Source: CALHRB01 sp964473465
GTDB lineage: Bacteria; Bacteroidota; Ignavibacteria; Kapaibacteriales; UBA2268
NCBI GenBank assembly: GCA_964473465.1
Contig: CAYYPE010000002.1
Location: forward strand, 272,855 to 336,854
DNA: 64,000 nucleotides
Reading direction: 5' to 3'
The translations under genes and the position numbers were made by a program. This document shows, piece after piece, positions 27,827 through 37,404 of this stretch (the stretch's first letter is position 1; each line of letters opens with the position of its first letter). A model generated the notes under the pieces. That model was not told the DNA's origin. It ran no database searches and saw nothing but the letters and a program-made list of their open reading frames with translations.

Positions 27827-29227
27827 CTGAAAAAATTTTCAGGGAAATATCCGTTCAGCTTCTGGCTCTTCAACATTCTTCAAATGGTCGAAAAATTAGC
27901 TTACTGGAATGTTTTGCTCCAGATGCCTGTCTATATAGCTCAGAAAGATGCCGCCGGCGGACTTCACTGGGATCAGGCATTAAAGGGATTCATATTCTTG
28001 GTATGGGCTTTGTTCCAGAATGTAGTTCCTGTGTTTTCGGGTGGCTTCACTGATAGATATGGATATAAGAAGTCTTTTCTTGTTGCAATATCATTAATTT
28101 TCTGCGGATATCTTTTGTTAGGGACTCAAAGAGAGCTTGTTCCATTCATCATCGGCACAATTATTCTTGGCGTTGGTTCAGGAATTTTTCGCCCAACAAT
28201 ACAGGCAAGTATATCACACTCTGTCTCGGCTGACACCGAAGCCAAAGCGTGGAGTATATATATTATGCTAATCAATGTTGCAGTTATGCTAACCCCACCT
28301 CTGTCGAAATATATGAAGGAGATATCATGGACTTCAGTTTTCTTTGCAAGTGCGGGTTTGACTTTACTCAATCTTTTAATTGTTCTATTTTATAAACAAT
28401 TACCCGAAAACAAATCAGAAACTTATGAAAAAGCCATAGATGTTTTAAAAGAAATCTACCAAAACCTGTTCAAATCTGACACAATTTGGTTTTTACTAAG
28501 TATGTCGGGATTTATAATAATTTATATGCAGTTCTACGAAACCCTTCCAAATTATATTATTGATTGGTCTGATACTTCTGAATTGGCAAAAACGTTGAAC
28601 CTGCCGGATTTTATGCTGACAAAAACACAGAACGGTAAAATAATTTCTTATGAGTGGATTTATAATTTTAATTCAATTTTGGTTATTTTATTCGTGGTTT
28701 TTGTGGCATCAATCACAAAGAATTTTAACCGGCTTAAAGTGATTTCAGCAGGAATAATTCTCGCTACTTTTGGGCTTCAGTTATGCGGACTTTCAAGAGA
28801 GGGATATTTACTGATTGGTGGCGTTATGTTATATACTTTCGGAGAAATGACAGTTAATCCAAAATTTTTGGAGCATCTTTCCAAAAAAGCTCAAGCTGGA
28901 CAAAAAGCTTTATACATGGGCTACCTGAATTTATCATATACGATTGGTTTGTCTATTGGTGCCTTATCTGGCGGGTTTATATATAAACATTTTGGAGAAA
29001 AAGCTTTCCTTGCATCCAGATATTTGGAAGAATTTTACGGAATAAAAGAATTAAATTTATCTAATGCTTTCGATAAACTAAGAAATGTAGCTAATATGAA
29101 TTCATCAGAACTAAGCAATCTTCTCTGGAATCATTATCAACCTCACTATATTTGGTTTCCTTATGTTTTAATTGGAATAATATCTGCTTTATCAATACTT
29201 GTTCTTAACAAGAAGAAATTCAAATAA
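27827..29227 (+). CDS. MFS transporter, probable CTG start
   Basis: A twelve-helix major facilitator protein. Motif A is 'FSGGFTDRYGYKKSFL', motif C region 'GTIILGVGSGIFRPTIQASI', and the second-half motif region is 'MGYLNLSYTIGLSIGALSGG'. The first ATG is at 27884 (447 residues), but that start would cut helix 1. The open frame extends upstream with 'KKFSGKYPFSFWLFNILQ', which completes the helix. AGGAGA at 27816-27821 sits 5 bp before CTG 27827, so I place the start there (466 residues). The substrate is unknown. Its longer central loop and extended C-terminus resemble peptide-transporter-like MFS members only weakly. Confidence 0.8.
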   Translation: MKKFSGKYPFSFWLFNILQMVEKLAYWNVLLQMPVYIAQKDAAGGLHWDQALKGFIFLVWALFQNVVPVFSGGFTDRYGYKKSFLVAISLIFCGYLLLGTQRELVPFIIGTIILGVGSGIFRPTIQASISHSVSADTEAKAWSIYIMLINVAVMLTPPLSKYMKEISWTSVFFASAGLTLLNLLIVLFYKQLPENKSETYEKAIDVLKEIYQNLFKSDTIWFLLSMSGFIIIYMQFYETLPNYIIDWSDTSELAKTLNLPDFMLTKTQNGKIISYEWIYNFNSILVILFVVFVASITKNFNRLKVISAGIILATFGLQLCGLSREGYLLIGGVMLYTFGEMTVNPKFLEHLSKKAQAGQKALYMGYLNLSYTIGLSIGALSGGFIYKHFGEKAFLASRYLEEFYGIKELNLSNAFDKLRNVANMNSSELSNLLWNHYQPHYIWFPYVLIGIISALSILVLNKKKFK

Positions 29228-29354
29228 TCTTTGTAGTTCAAAATATTACAAAAAAATAACAAAAAATATGATTTATATTGATTTTTTCTTTATTATATTA
29301 ATTCATCAAAAAATTAACAATCTTAATAAGGAAAAAATTTTGGAGTAAAATTTT

Positions 29355-32153
29355 ATGAAAAAACTTATAATACTCATTTTAATCATTATTTCTGGATTAT
29401 CCAATGCAAATAGCCAGCCTGACCTGATAAATCTCGAGATGAGCAATTCCAACCTTGGGAAAAATTTCTGGGTAGCAATTCCTCAGAATGATGTTTCAAA
29501 TAGTGGATTGAGACAGGAAGGAATTGAAATTGTTTGCACTCCAATCCGAAATACAACAATTTTTATGGAAGTGCCAGAGTTGGGTGTAATTAAATCGAAA
29601 TCTGCTGAAGCTTTCAAGGTTACTTCTTTTTCTACTAATAATAATGATTTTGGCTGGACTATGGAAGTCAACGAAAGCGAAGTTGTCTCGAAAAAGGGAA
29701 TTCACCTTTATGCCGACCAACCTTTTTCTGTTTATGTTATAAATTCAAAACAATACTCTTCGGATGGTTATGCCGCAATACCAGTAGAAGGATGGGACAA
29801 AGACTATTATCATTGTGCTTATTATGACTGGTATCAGAATTCTGGCGACGACCGAAACAAATACAGAGGTGCTGGTTTTATAGTTATAGCTTCAGAAAAT
29901 GGGACAAACGTTACAATAAAACTTGACGGAGTCGGCAAAGGTTTCGCAACAACAGTCGGAGGTCTTGATATAGGTGAAACGATTAATGTTCAATTAAACG
30001 AAGGTCAGACTTATTTAGTTCGTGGGGATGGTAAAACAAAAGGACAATTTGATTTAACCGGAACACTCATTTCCGCTAGTAAACCTATTGGTGTTGTATC
30101 TTTCCATCTTAGAACTATGATCCCATACCAATGCACTGAAGACAGAGACCATATTAACGAAATGATTCCCCCTATCTCGAGCCTTGGTAAAAGATATGCA
30201 ACAGTTGCCTTCAATAGGACTCCCAGAGGAGGTGCTAAAGGAGAGGGAGATCTGTTCAGGGTTGTTGCCACTCAAAAGCAAACTGATGTAAAATGTGATT
30301 TTTATGACAAGTCAACTCTCAAGTTAATCGGTCATCGTGACGTTCTGATACAGAATGCCGGGGGGTGGAATGAAGTTGATCCTATTGGGGACGTCGGAAA
30401 CAATAACACAAAAAAATCAGTTAGAGGTATTTCTTACTGGCAGAGTGATAAACCTTTCCTTTTGGTTCAAAATGCTTTTTCGCAGCCTTGGGACGGAGAT
30501 TCAAAATGGTCTCCTTTGAGCGTTGTTGTTCCTCCTATCGAACAATATGTGCCGGGTTTTGTTTTTCAAACTCCGGACAAAACAGATTTTAATGATAATG
30601 AAATTACTTTGTTTGCCATTGGTGACCCGAATGATCCGGATAATAAACTTTTAAAATCTATAAAACATAATGGAACGGAAATCTGGAAAAAATATCCTCA
30701 ACTTTTTGGCAACAGAATAGAAGCTACTGATATCTATTGGATTAGATTTAAAGTTGAATTAGGAACACATAACATAACGTCCGATACAAAAATTGGTGGC
30801 TTTCTCAACGGTTTCAGCAGTTTCAATGCATACGGTTACCCTGTCGGAATGGGGACTAATAAAATTGATGAATATGATGTTGAGCCACCTGTGTTAACAA
30901 AATCAGGAAAATGCGGAAGCTTTAATTATGAAGCAACAGAAATAAAGGTCGGAAAAGTTACTGATAATCCTCGTCAGTTAGATCAGGGTTTGAAAAGAAT
31001 AGCTTTTTTCTCGGAAAAGTCATATAATTTTAATTTTTCGATGGAAAATCCGAATAATTTCAAGCCTCAAATGAAAATATCAAGGCAGAAATTCTCCCTA
31101 AATGTAGTTGACCCGACCAAACCAGCTTATGCAATTGTTGGAGTTATGGATAGAGCCGGGAATTTTATTCTTGATACTATTAATTACCTACCTGAAGTCA
31201 TTGATTACAAAGAATCCTTAGGCGAACTTGGTATTCTTCATTTCGGTCAAGTTAGAGCTCAAAGAACAAAGGAGCTTCCGGTTAAATTAACAAATAATTC
31301 CGGAAGACCAATAAACTTCACAAGCGTTTCAATAAAAACCAGCTTTTTTGAGTTGAAGGATAACCCTTTTCCTTTTACTCTTGAAAATGGCGAATCCAAA
31401 GAGTTGATAGTTGTCTATTCTCCCAAAAACAGGACAGCCCCAAATGCACCAAATACCGACACACTGATTTTTAATTCCGAATGTTTAACTTATAAGATTC
31501 CCTTAATTGGCATAGGGGTGCTTCCTGCGATTAGTGCAGACCAGCATGATTTTGGCGAAGTTCTCCTCAACAGTCGTTTATGCATTGAAGAGCAGAATAA
31601 TAAGGGATTTAAAATTGAAAATACTGGAAATTATGAGCTAATAGTTAATGCCATTGAAAACATTAAGCCGCCATTTATGATGACAACACCAACTGAACCT
31701 ACTTTTCCGTTCAGTGTAATGCCCGGCGAAAAAGTTTACCTCAAATCAATCTGCTTCATCCCAAACGATTCAATCGTGTTTGAGCAAAATATCACAATTA
31801 AAAGTGACGCCGAAAATGGTGATTTAACTGTCAAGCTGATAGGTAAAGGCAAAGCCAAACAACAAGATCCGAATTTAGTTACTGATAATGATATGTCTGA
31901 TTTCGGAATTATCTCAGCATCTCAATTTGAAGATAAATTAAAAATTGATTTTAATCTTACATCGGCTTCGGATTTGACAATCAATGTGTATGATTTGAAA
32001 GGTTTGGTTTTATCGACATTGAGGAAAAATATGGTCTTGTCAGGAAGAAACCATATCGAACTTGATGTTAATTTCTTGCCCAGTGGTCTTTATTTCATCG
32101 AGATGCGAAGTGGAACAAATATTTCTGTGAAGAAATTCATCTTATTGAGATAG
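29355..32153 (+). CDS. T9SS-exported protein with IgGFc-binding N-terminal domain
   Basis: A 932-residue surface protein. A signal peptide (1-20, ending NANSQ) precedes a domain of about 350 residues resembling the N-terminal domain of IgGFc-binding proteins: 'LGKNFWVAIPQND', 'DQPFSVYVINSKQYSSDGYA', 'GAGFIVIASENGTNVTIKLD' and 'YVPGFVFQTPDKTDFNDNEI'. Residues about 610-830 form two Hydin/choice-of-anchor Ig-like repeats ('HFGQVRAQRTKELPVKLTNN', 'HDFGEVLLNS'). The last 75 residues are a T9SS type-A domain ('TINVYDLKGLVLSTLRKN', 'LPSGLYFIEMRSG'). It is likely a cell-surface adhesin or binding protein. The ligand is not predictable. A strong hairpin follows the gene. Confidence 0.85.
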   Translation: MKKLIILILIIISGLSNANSQPDLINLEMSNSNLGKNFWVAIPQNDVSNSGLRQEGIEIVCTPIRNTTIFMEVPELGVIKSKSAEAFKVTSFSTNNNDFGWTMEVNESEVVSKKGIHLYADQPFSVYVINSKQYSSDGYAAIPVEGWDKDYYHCAYYDWYQNSGDDRNKYRGAGFIVIASENGTNVTIKLDGVGKGFATTVGGLDIGETINVQLNEGQTYLVRGDGKTKGQFDLTGTLISASKPIGVVSFHLRTMIPYQCTEDRDHINEMIPPISSLGKRYATVAFNRTPRGGAKGEGDLFRVVATQKQTDVKCDFYDKSTLKLIGHRDVLIQNAGGWNEVDPIGDVGNNNTKKSVRGISYWQSDKPFLLVQNAFSQPWDGDSKWSPLSVVVPPIEQYVPGFVFQTPDKTDFNDNEITLFAIGDPNDPDNKLLKSIKHNGTEIWKKYPQLFGNRIEATDIYWIRFKVELGTHNITSDTKIGGFLNGFSSFNAYGYPVGMGTNKIDEYDVEPPVLTKSGKCGSFNYEATEIKVGKVTDNPRQLDQGLKRIAFFSEKSYNFNFSMENPNNFKPQMKISRQKFSLNVVDPTKPAYAIVGVMDRAGNFILDTINYLPEVIDYKESLGELGILHFGQVRAQRTKELPVKLTNNSGRPINFTSVSIKTSFFELKDNPFPFTLENGESKELIVVYSPKNRTAPNAPNTDTLIFNSECLTYKIPLIGIGVLPAISADQHDFGEVLLNSRLCIEEQNNKGFKIENTGNYELIVNAIENIKPPFMMTTPTEPTFPFSVMPGEKVYLKSICFIPNDSIVFEQNITIKSDAENGDLTVKLIGKGKAKQQDPNLVTDNDMSDFGIISASQFEDKLKIDFNLTSASDLTINVYDLKGLVLSTLRKNMVLSGRNHIELDVNFLPSGLYFIEMRSGTNISVKKFILLR

Positions 32154-32180
32154 TAGTTAGATGGTTTTTGTTGTCTTTCA

Positions 32181-32215
32181 GGGCTGTTAATAGGTTTAAC
32201 AGCCCATTATTTATG
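32181..32215 (+). terminator. Probable terminator after the IgGFc-domain gene
   Basis: GGGCTGTTAA (32181-32190) pairs with TTAACAGCCC (32196-32205) around TAGGT. The following ATTATTTATGTTTCTTC is T-rich but not a clean run, so termination may be partial. Confidence 0.65.
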
Positions 32216-32239
32216 TTTCTTCTATCGAGTTGATAAAAA

Positions 32240-32425
32240 ACTTGTCCATATATATCACGTAGTGATTATATCATTAAATAATTTAATCGCTATGCGATAA
32301 GATTTGTTTTTATGTTAGTCTTGTTACCAAAATTTAATCACTACGTGATTAATATTTTTCTGTATTAATATTATATTAAATCTGTTTTAAAAATGGCAAT
32401 AAATCACGTAATGATTTTATAATGG
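32240..32425. repeat. Palindrome-rich dispersed repeat, copy 1
   Basis: Four short palindromes lie in this gap: ATCACGTAGTGAT (32254-32266), ATCGCTATGCGAT (32286-32298), AATCACTACGTGATT (32336-32350) and an AAATCA/TGATTT version (32401-32417). The block 32281-32425 aligns along its length with 37121-37270 in the same orientation. Both copies contain GTTAGTCTTG, ACCAAAATTTAATCACTACG, TTTCTGTATT and GGCAATAAATCACG in the same order. There is no coding potential. It lies between converging genes. Confidence 0.8.
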
Positions 32426-32428
32426 TAG

Positions 32429-33649
32429 CTATTTTGTATTTAGTCTTAACATGTGGAAAAAGAAACTTGAAAATATCAATTGAAATCCAAGGACAAGCAG
32501 TGTTACAGATGCAATTACCAGCCTCATTGTTATAGTTATGCCTGCTTCGAAGAAAATTCTATCGTTCCAGATTATAAGCGAGTAGATAAATCCACCCAAA
32601 CCAAGCAGAACCATTATACCCCCAGTAACCAAGCCCTTTTCAAGAGTCAGATTCTTTAGAATTTTCTCGATTTGAGGTGTTGTCGGTAGGAGTTTTTCGT
32701 GAACTGCAAAAGTTTTGGTGAAAACAGCGAATATAACTGTTTGGAAACCAATCATAATAGCACCTGAGGCATATAGCATTGTATGAATATCCCAGGATAA
32801 CTGAGGATTGAAAAATATCCATGTACTTACCAAAAAACCGGCTATCATAAGGAACAGACCCGGATAGAAAAATATCCATCGGGGTGAGTAAAGCAAAAGA
32901 AACTTAAGATGCCTCCACCCGTCATTAAAAGGTCTTAAGTGCGATTTTCTTTTATTGCTTAGAGGTGATAATGTTGTGGGGACTTCGGTCATCTTCAGGT
33001 CATAAATAATTGATTTTACAACCATCTCACTTGCAAATTCCATTCCCGTTGTATGCAAATCCATCCATTTATAAGCCTCACGGTGAAAACCTCTCAATCC
33101 GCAATGAAAATCATTTACCTTGCTTTTGAAAAACAACTTACCTATTCCGGATAATATAGGATTCCCGAGATATCTATGCAGGAAAGGCATTGCACCTTTC
33201 TGTATTCCAGCTTTAAAGCGATTCCCGACAACAAGATGATAACCTTCACGCAGTTTTTCAAGAAAAGGCATTAAGTTCAGGAAATCATAGCTATCGTCTG
33301 AATCTCCGATTATAACGTATTTACCTTTTGCAGCTGCAATTCCACCCATTAGAGCTGCACCATAGCCCCTTTCTTCAACATTTACAACCTTGGCTCCAAG
33401 TTTTTTTGCAATATTTACCGAGTCATCGGTGCTACCATTGTCTGCTACAATTATTTCCCCATCAATATTATTGTAATAAAGAAATGTTCTTGCTTTTTGA
33501 ATACACTGTCCTATTGTTTGAGCTTCATTCAAACAAGGCATGACGATAGACAACTCACAGCTTTCTTTGGAAGTTTGTTCGTTTTGCTGTTCAAGTCCAT
33601 TTAAATCGAGTGTTTTTACTTCCTGTGTATCCAATTTTTCTTTAGACAA
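32429..33649 (-). CDS. Glycosyltransferase family 2 with C-terminal membrane domain
   Basis: A 406-residue polyprenyl-phosphate-mannose-synthase-like transferase. A 35-residue polar leader precedes the GT-A domain: 'SIVMPCLNEAQTIGQCIQKA', 'VADNGSTDDSVNIAKKLGAK', 'VIIGDSDDSYDFLNLMPFLE' (DxD), 'DFHCGLRGFHREAYKWMDLH'. Residues about 255-400 contain four hydrophobic helices. The combination is typical of bacterial GT2 enzymes that load a lipid carrier. It is 126 bp downstream of asnS on the same strand. The sugar is unknown. Confidence 0.88.
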   Translation of the reverse strand: MSKEKLDTQEVKTLDLNGLEQQNEQTSKESCELSIVMPCLNEAQTIGQCIQKARTFLYYNNIDGEIIVADNGSTDDSVNIAKKLGAKVVNVEERGYGAALMGGIAAAKGKYVIIGDSDDSYDFLNLMPFLEKLREGYHLVVGNRFKAGIQKGAMPFLHRYLGNPILSGIGKLFFKSKVNDFHCGLRGFHREAYKWMDLHTTGMEFASEMVVKSIIYDLKMTEVPTTLSPLSNKRKSHLRPFNDGWRHLKFLLLYSPRWIFFYPGLFLMIAGFLVSTWIFFNPQLSWDIHTMLYASGAIMIGFQTVIFAVFTKTFAVHEKLLPTTPQIEKILKNLTLEKGLVTGGIMVLLGLGGFIYSLIIWNDRIFFEAGITITMRLVIASVTLLVLGFQLIFSSFFFHMLRLNTK

Positions 33650-33775
33650 TTTTTATCATTTATTATATCGTATAATTCTTATTTTTCTTGATGAAACAAG
33701 ACAATTGCTGATTACTTTAAAATAAAGACAAATTGTCCGATGCAAAATATATTACAAATTAAGTAAAAATAAAAA

Positions 33776-35128
33776 TTATGGTACAATTCTGTGAATCATT
33801 CTTGGGAATGGAATAACTTCTCTTATATGTGAAGCTCCAGTGAGCCATTTAACGGTTCTTTCAACTCCAAGACCGAAGCCACTATGGGGAACAGTACCGA
33901 ATTTTCTCAAGTCAAGATACCACTGAAAATCTTCAACTGGCAAATTTTCCTGAATGATTCTTTCGAGCAATAAATCGTGATTATCTTCTCTTTGGCTGCC
34001 ACCGATAAGCTCGCCGGCTTTTTCTGGACCGAGCATATCCATTGCAAGAACAACTTTGGGATTCTCCGGATCACGCTTCATATAAAATGCTTTTACCTCA
34101 GTCGGATATCTATGAATTATCAAGGGCTTATCGAATTGCTCCATAATAGCCTCTTCCTGAACTGCTCCAAAATCTTCACCCCAGGGAAATGGAACTTCCT
34201 CTTCTTTACCATCCGGCAATTTTTTTATTAATGGAACATTATTTTTGTTAAGCCATTCAACTGCCTCGCTGTAACTCATTCTGTAAAATGGCCTTTTGAT
34301 ATTTTCAAGTTTTGTTGTGTCTCTTTCAAGAGTTTTTAACTCTTTTTGATTTGTTTTCAGAACAAATTGAACAATATATTCAACAAGATCTTCGGCAAGA
34401 TCCATATCATCGTTAAGGTCAAAAAAAGCCATTTCGGGTTCCACCATCCAGAACTCTGTAAGGTGCTTTCTTGTTTTTGATAACTCAGCACGAAAAGTTG
34501 GACCAAAAGTATAAACCCTGCCTAAAGCCATTGCGGATGCTTCTGCATAAAGTTGTCCTGATTGGGATAAATAAGCTTTACCTATATCAAAGTATTGAGT
34601 CTCGAATAATGTAGAAGTTCCCTCGCAGGCATTTGGAGTTAGCAAAGGAGAATCCATAAGCTTAAATCCATTGCCATCGAAGAAATCCCTGATTGCTTTG
34701 ACAACCGAAGCTCTCACACGCATTATAGCGTGTTGCTTTGAAGATCTTAGCCATAAATGTCTATGCTCTGTTAAAAAATCAGGTCCATGCTCTTTTTTTG
34801 TTATTGGATAATCTTTCGCTATCTGAATGATGTTTAAATCTGTTACCTGAAGTTCATATCCACCGGGAGCCCGGTCTTCTTTTTTAACTATACCATTTAT
34901 AATTAGCGATGATTCCTGTGTTAAAGATTTTGCCGATTCAAATTTTTCTTCGCTTAAGTCATTTTTTGAAGCTATACATTGACAAATTCCTGTCCCATCA
35001 CGTAAATCTATGAATACTATACTACCTTTGGAACGTTGTTTGTAAACCCAACCTCTTAGAGTAACTTCTTTGCCTTCTTCTGAACCGATATTTTCTATTG
35101 TCAGATAACTTTTGTAGCGTGACGTCAT
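33776..35128 (-). CDS. asnS: Asparagine--tRNA ligase
   Basis: A class II aminoacyl-tRNA synthetase, 450 residues. An N-terminal OB-fold anticodon domain comes first ('VTLRGWVYKQRSKGSIVFID', 'LRDGTGICQCI'). The catalytic core has 'FGPTFRAELSKTRKHLTEFW' (motif 2 region), 'MVEPEMAF' and motif 3 'SGFGLGVERTVKWLTGASHI'. The sequence 'RKHLTEFWMVEPEMAF' and the C-terminal 'REVIPFPRMIHRI' favour AsnRS over AspRS. It is divergent from the M28-PDZ peptidase gene. The identification is secure. Confidence 0.95.
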   Translation of the reverse strand: MTSRYKSYLTIENIGSEEGKEVTLRGWVYKQRSKGSIVFIDLRDGTGICQCIASKNDLSEEKFESAKSLTQESSLIINGIVKKEDRAPGGYELQVTDLNIIQIAKDYPITKKEHGPDFLTEHRHLWLRSSKQHAIMRVRASVVKAIRDFFDGNGFKLMDSPLLTPNACEGTSTLFETQYFDIGKAYLSQSGQLYAEASAMALGRVYTFGPTFRAELSKTRKHLTEFWMVEPEMAFFDLNDDMDLAEDLVEYIVQFVLKTNQKELKTLERDTTKLENIKRPFYRMSYSEAVEWLNKNNVPLIKKLPDGKEEEVPFPWGEDFGAVQEEAIMEQFDKPLIIHRYPTEVKAFYMKRDPENPKVVLAMDMLGPEKAGELIGGSQREDNHDLLLERIIQENLPVEDFQWYLDLRKFGTVPHSGFGLGVERTVKWLTGASHIREVIPFPRMIHRIVP

Positions 35129-35267
35129 TTCTACCTCTTATACTTCTTTTGTAAATGTAAACTAAAAAAAACGAAACCTTATATTTTTTATTTGTTTTTT
35201 TGCTATCTAATCAGCAAATTTATGTTGAAAAAAATGATTTAATTTATTTTTTTATAAAAGGTTTAAA

Positions 35268-37085
35268 ATGAAAAAGATAGTCTTATTATTTCTTTCAATT
35301 ACATTTGGTTTTTATTACCTTCTTTCAAGCGAAATTTTAAATTCAATCGAGAGAATAAACCAAATTGGTTCATATCTAAGTTCCGATGAACTCGAAGGTA
35401 GATTTATTGGTTCTGACGGAAATTTCAAAGCTGGTGAATTTATTATTGATCATTTTAAAAAAATTGGTTTGAAACCATTGAATAATTCATTTAAAAATGA
35501 ATTTCTTTATTCGGCAGGATTAAGTCTTGACCCTATCTCCTTTGTTTCCTTCAAATACACCGTTCAAAAACCCGGATTGCCACCGGAAATGTGGAAGGTA
35601 TTGGAAAGAAAATGGAACGCAGGAACCGATTGGTTACCCGTTGGTTTCAGTAGCGATGGAGAGGTTACCGGACAGCTTGTCTTTGCTGGTTATGGCGTTA
35701 CGGCAAAAGAAATTAATTATGATGACTACGAAGGTATTGACGTAAAAGGGAAAATAGTCATAGTATTAGTTGATTCTGCCGAGCATTTACCAAAACAGGA
35801 AAGATTCATTCCTTATTCCACAAGACGCTATAAAGCACTTAATGCAAAAGAACACGGTGCTGCTGCAATTATTTTTATCAAAACTCAAAGCGATTCTGCC
35901 AATGTTTTTCAACCATTAAGCCACGATCCTAATAAAAACCTTGATATAATCGCCATTCAGGCTAACAGGACTCAGATTGCAACTTTTTTTCCAAAAAATT
36001 TGAACCTTTATCCAGTCGAAATGGAAATGAACCAGACCAAAAAACCTAAAAGTTTCGAGATTCCCTATACAACTATTACTATTAATGTTAAAACCAACAT
36101 TATTGAAAAAAATGTTTTCAATGTGGTTGGTTATGTTCCGGGAACTGACCCGGAAAAGAAAGATGAATATCTGGTTGTTGGTGCTCATTTTGACCATATT
36201 GGTTGGGGGGAATATAACTCTAAATACAAAGGCAGGCAAAAAATGATTCATAACGGTGCCGATGATAATGCTTCTGGTGTTGCCGGATTGATAGAACTTG
36301 CCGCGCGAATTGCGGAAAATCCTTTGAAACGTCCAGTAATATTTGTTTCTTTTAATGGGGAAGAAATCGGACAGATTGGGTCTGAAAATTTCATTCAAAC
36401 CTCACCTATTTCCAGCGACAAATTTATTTTTATGATGAATTTTGATATGATTGGTAGATTAAAGGATAATAAAATTAATGTGTTTGGTTATGCCACTGCT
36501 GATAATTTCCCTGAAATGATTGATTCATTAGCTTTAATGGATTCTATTCAGGTCCTTCGCTCTGCTGATGGCTATGGACCGAGCGATCATGCAACGTTTT
36601 TTATGAAAAATATTCCTGTCCTATTCCTATTTTCTGGAGTTCATCTTGATTATCATACACCGTCAGACGATTGGGACAAAATAAATGTTCAGGGGATTTT
36701 GAAAGTTGTAAGATTTTCGGAAGCTATCTTAAGAAACATTGGCAATGCGGAGAGTAAACCAATTTTCCGAAAGGTTAATGAAGATAAAGGAGCCTCTTAC
36801 CAACCAACTGACAGGGGGTATGCAAAGGTGTGGTTTGGGATTATTCCTGCATTTGAAGATAATGAATATGGTTTAAAAGTTAATGGATTAACACCAGGCA
36901 GTCCAGCCGAAAAATTTGGCATCAAAGCCGAAGATATTATTACTGCCATAAATTCTGATATTATTAAAAACTTAGGGAATTTCAATTCAGTTTTAAAAAA
37001 ATATTCACCCGGTGATGAAGTTGATGTTTCTATCTTAAGAGGAGGCAAGAAAATCAATATTAAATTAACTCTTTCATCAAGATAG
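35268..37085 (+). CDS. M28 peptidase with PA and PDZ domains
   Basis: A 605-residue exported aminopeptidase. A signal peptide (about 1-20) is followed by a protease-associated region (about 120-250, 'GYGVTAKEINYDDYEGIDVK'). The M28 core carries zinc ligands H in 'VGAHFDHIGW', D in 'NGADDNASGVAG', EE in 'SFNGEEIGQIGS', D in 'NFDMIGR' and H in 'DYHTPSDDWDK'. A PDZ domain occupies about 505-600 ('LKVNGLTPGSPAEKFGIKAE'). No T9SS tail is present, so it may be periplasmic. The PDZ may regulate access or tether a partner (inference). It is related to but much larger than the M28 enzyme at 4448. Confidence 0.9.
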   Translation: MKKIVLLFLSITFGFYYLLSSEILNSIERINQIGSYLSSDELEGRFIGSDGNFKAGEFIIDHFKKIGLKPLNNSFKNEFLYSAGLSLDPISFVSFKYTVQKPGLPPEMWKVLERKWNAGTDWLPVGFSSDGEVTGQLVFAGYGVTAKEINYDDYEGIDVKGKIVIVLVDSAEHLPKQERFIPYSTRRYKALNAKEHGAAAIIFIKTQSDSANVFQPLSHDPNKNLDIIAIQANRTQIATFFPKNLNLYPVEMEMNQTKKPKSFEIPYTTITINVKTNIIEKNVFNVVGYVPGTDPEKKDEYLVVGAHFDHIGWGEYNSKYKGRQKMIHNGADDNASGVAGLIELAARIAENPLKRPVIFVSFNGEEIGQIGSENFIQTSPISSDKFIFMMNFDMIGRLKDNKINVFGYATADNFPEMIDSLALMDSIQVLRSADGYGPSDHATFFMKNIPVLFLFSGVHLDYHTPSDDWDKINVQGILKVVRFSEAILRNIGNAESKPIFRKVNEDKGASYQPTDRGYAKVWFGIIPAFEDNEYGLKVNGLTPGSPAEKFGIKAEDIITAINSDIIKNLGNFNSVLKKYSPGDEVDVSILRGGKKINIKLTLSSR

Positions 37086-37120
37086 ATGTTCTTCTGATGA
37101 TTCTGTTTTTGTTATCATAA

Positions 37121-37375
37121 TTTAATCGCTACGCGATAAAATAGGATTTTGTGTTAGTCTTGTAACCAAAATTTAATCACTACGTGATTAATAATTTCTG
37201 TATTGATACATTTAAAATCAGTTGTTAAAGAGGCAATAAATCACGAAGTGATTTTATAATGGTAGCAATTAATTTTCAATTCTGCTCTTTATCACGTAGT
37301 GATTATATTATGGTTAATATTGATTAAAAAAACTGACCTATATAACGTAGTAATTATATTAACTGCATTTCGTCA
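37121..37375. repeat. Palindrome-rich dispersed repeat, copy 2
   Basis: The 319-bp gap after the peptidase gene carries ATCGCTACGCGAT (37126-37138), AATCACTACGTGATT (37175-37189), AAATCACGAAGTGATTT (37238-37254) and ATCACGTAGTGAT (37291-37303). A decayed copy with AACGTAGTAATTATA lies near 37343-37357. The block 37121-37270 aligns with copy 1. The following TTGAT...AACTG..CTATATAACGTAG block matches the segment that lies before the shared block in copy 1. The unit order is therefore permuted, as expected from a once-tandem array. Confidence 0.8.
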
Positions 37376-37404
37376 TATTAATTTTTATCATTGAATAATC
37401 AATA

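Noticed and set aside
32429..37085. Composite transposon formed by the two repeat arrays
   Set aside because: The bracketed genes include the housekeeping asnS and no transposase, and the repeats lack defined ends. Recombination hot spots are a safer reading.
32240..37375. CRISPR array made of the repeated palindromes
   Set aside because: The palindromes are unevenly spaced (about 20-60 bp), differ in sequence, have no uniform spacers, and no cas gene is present.
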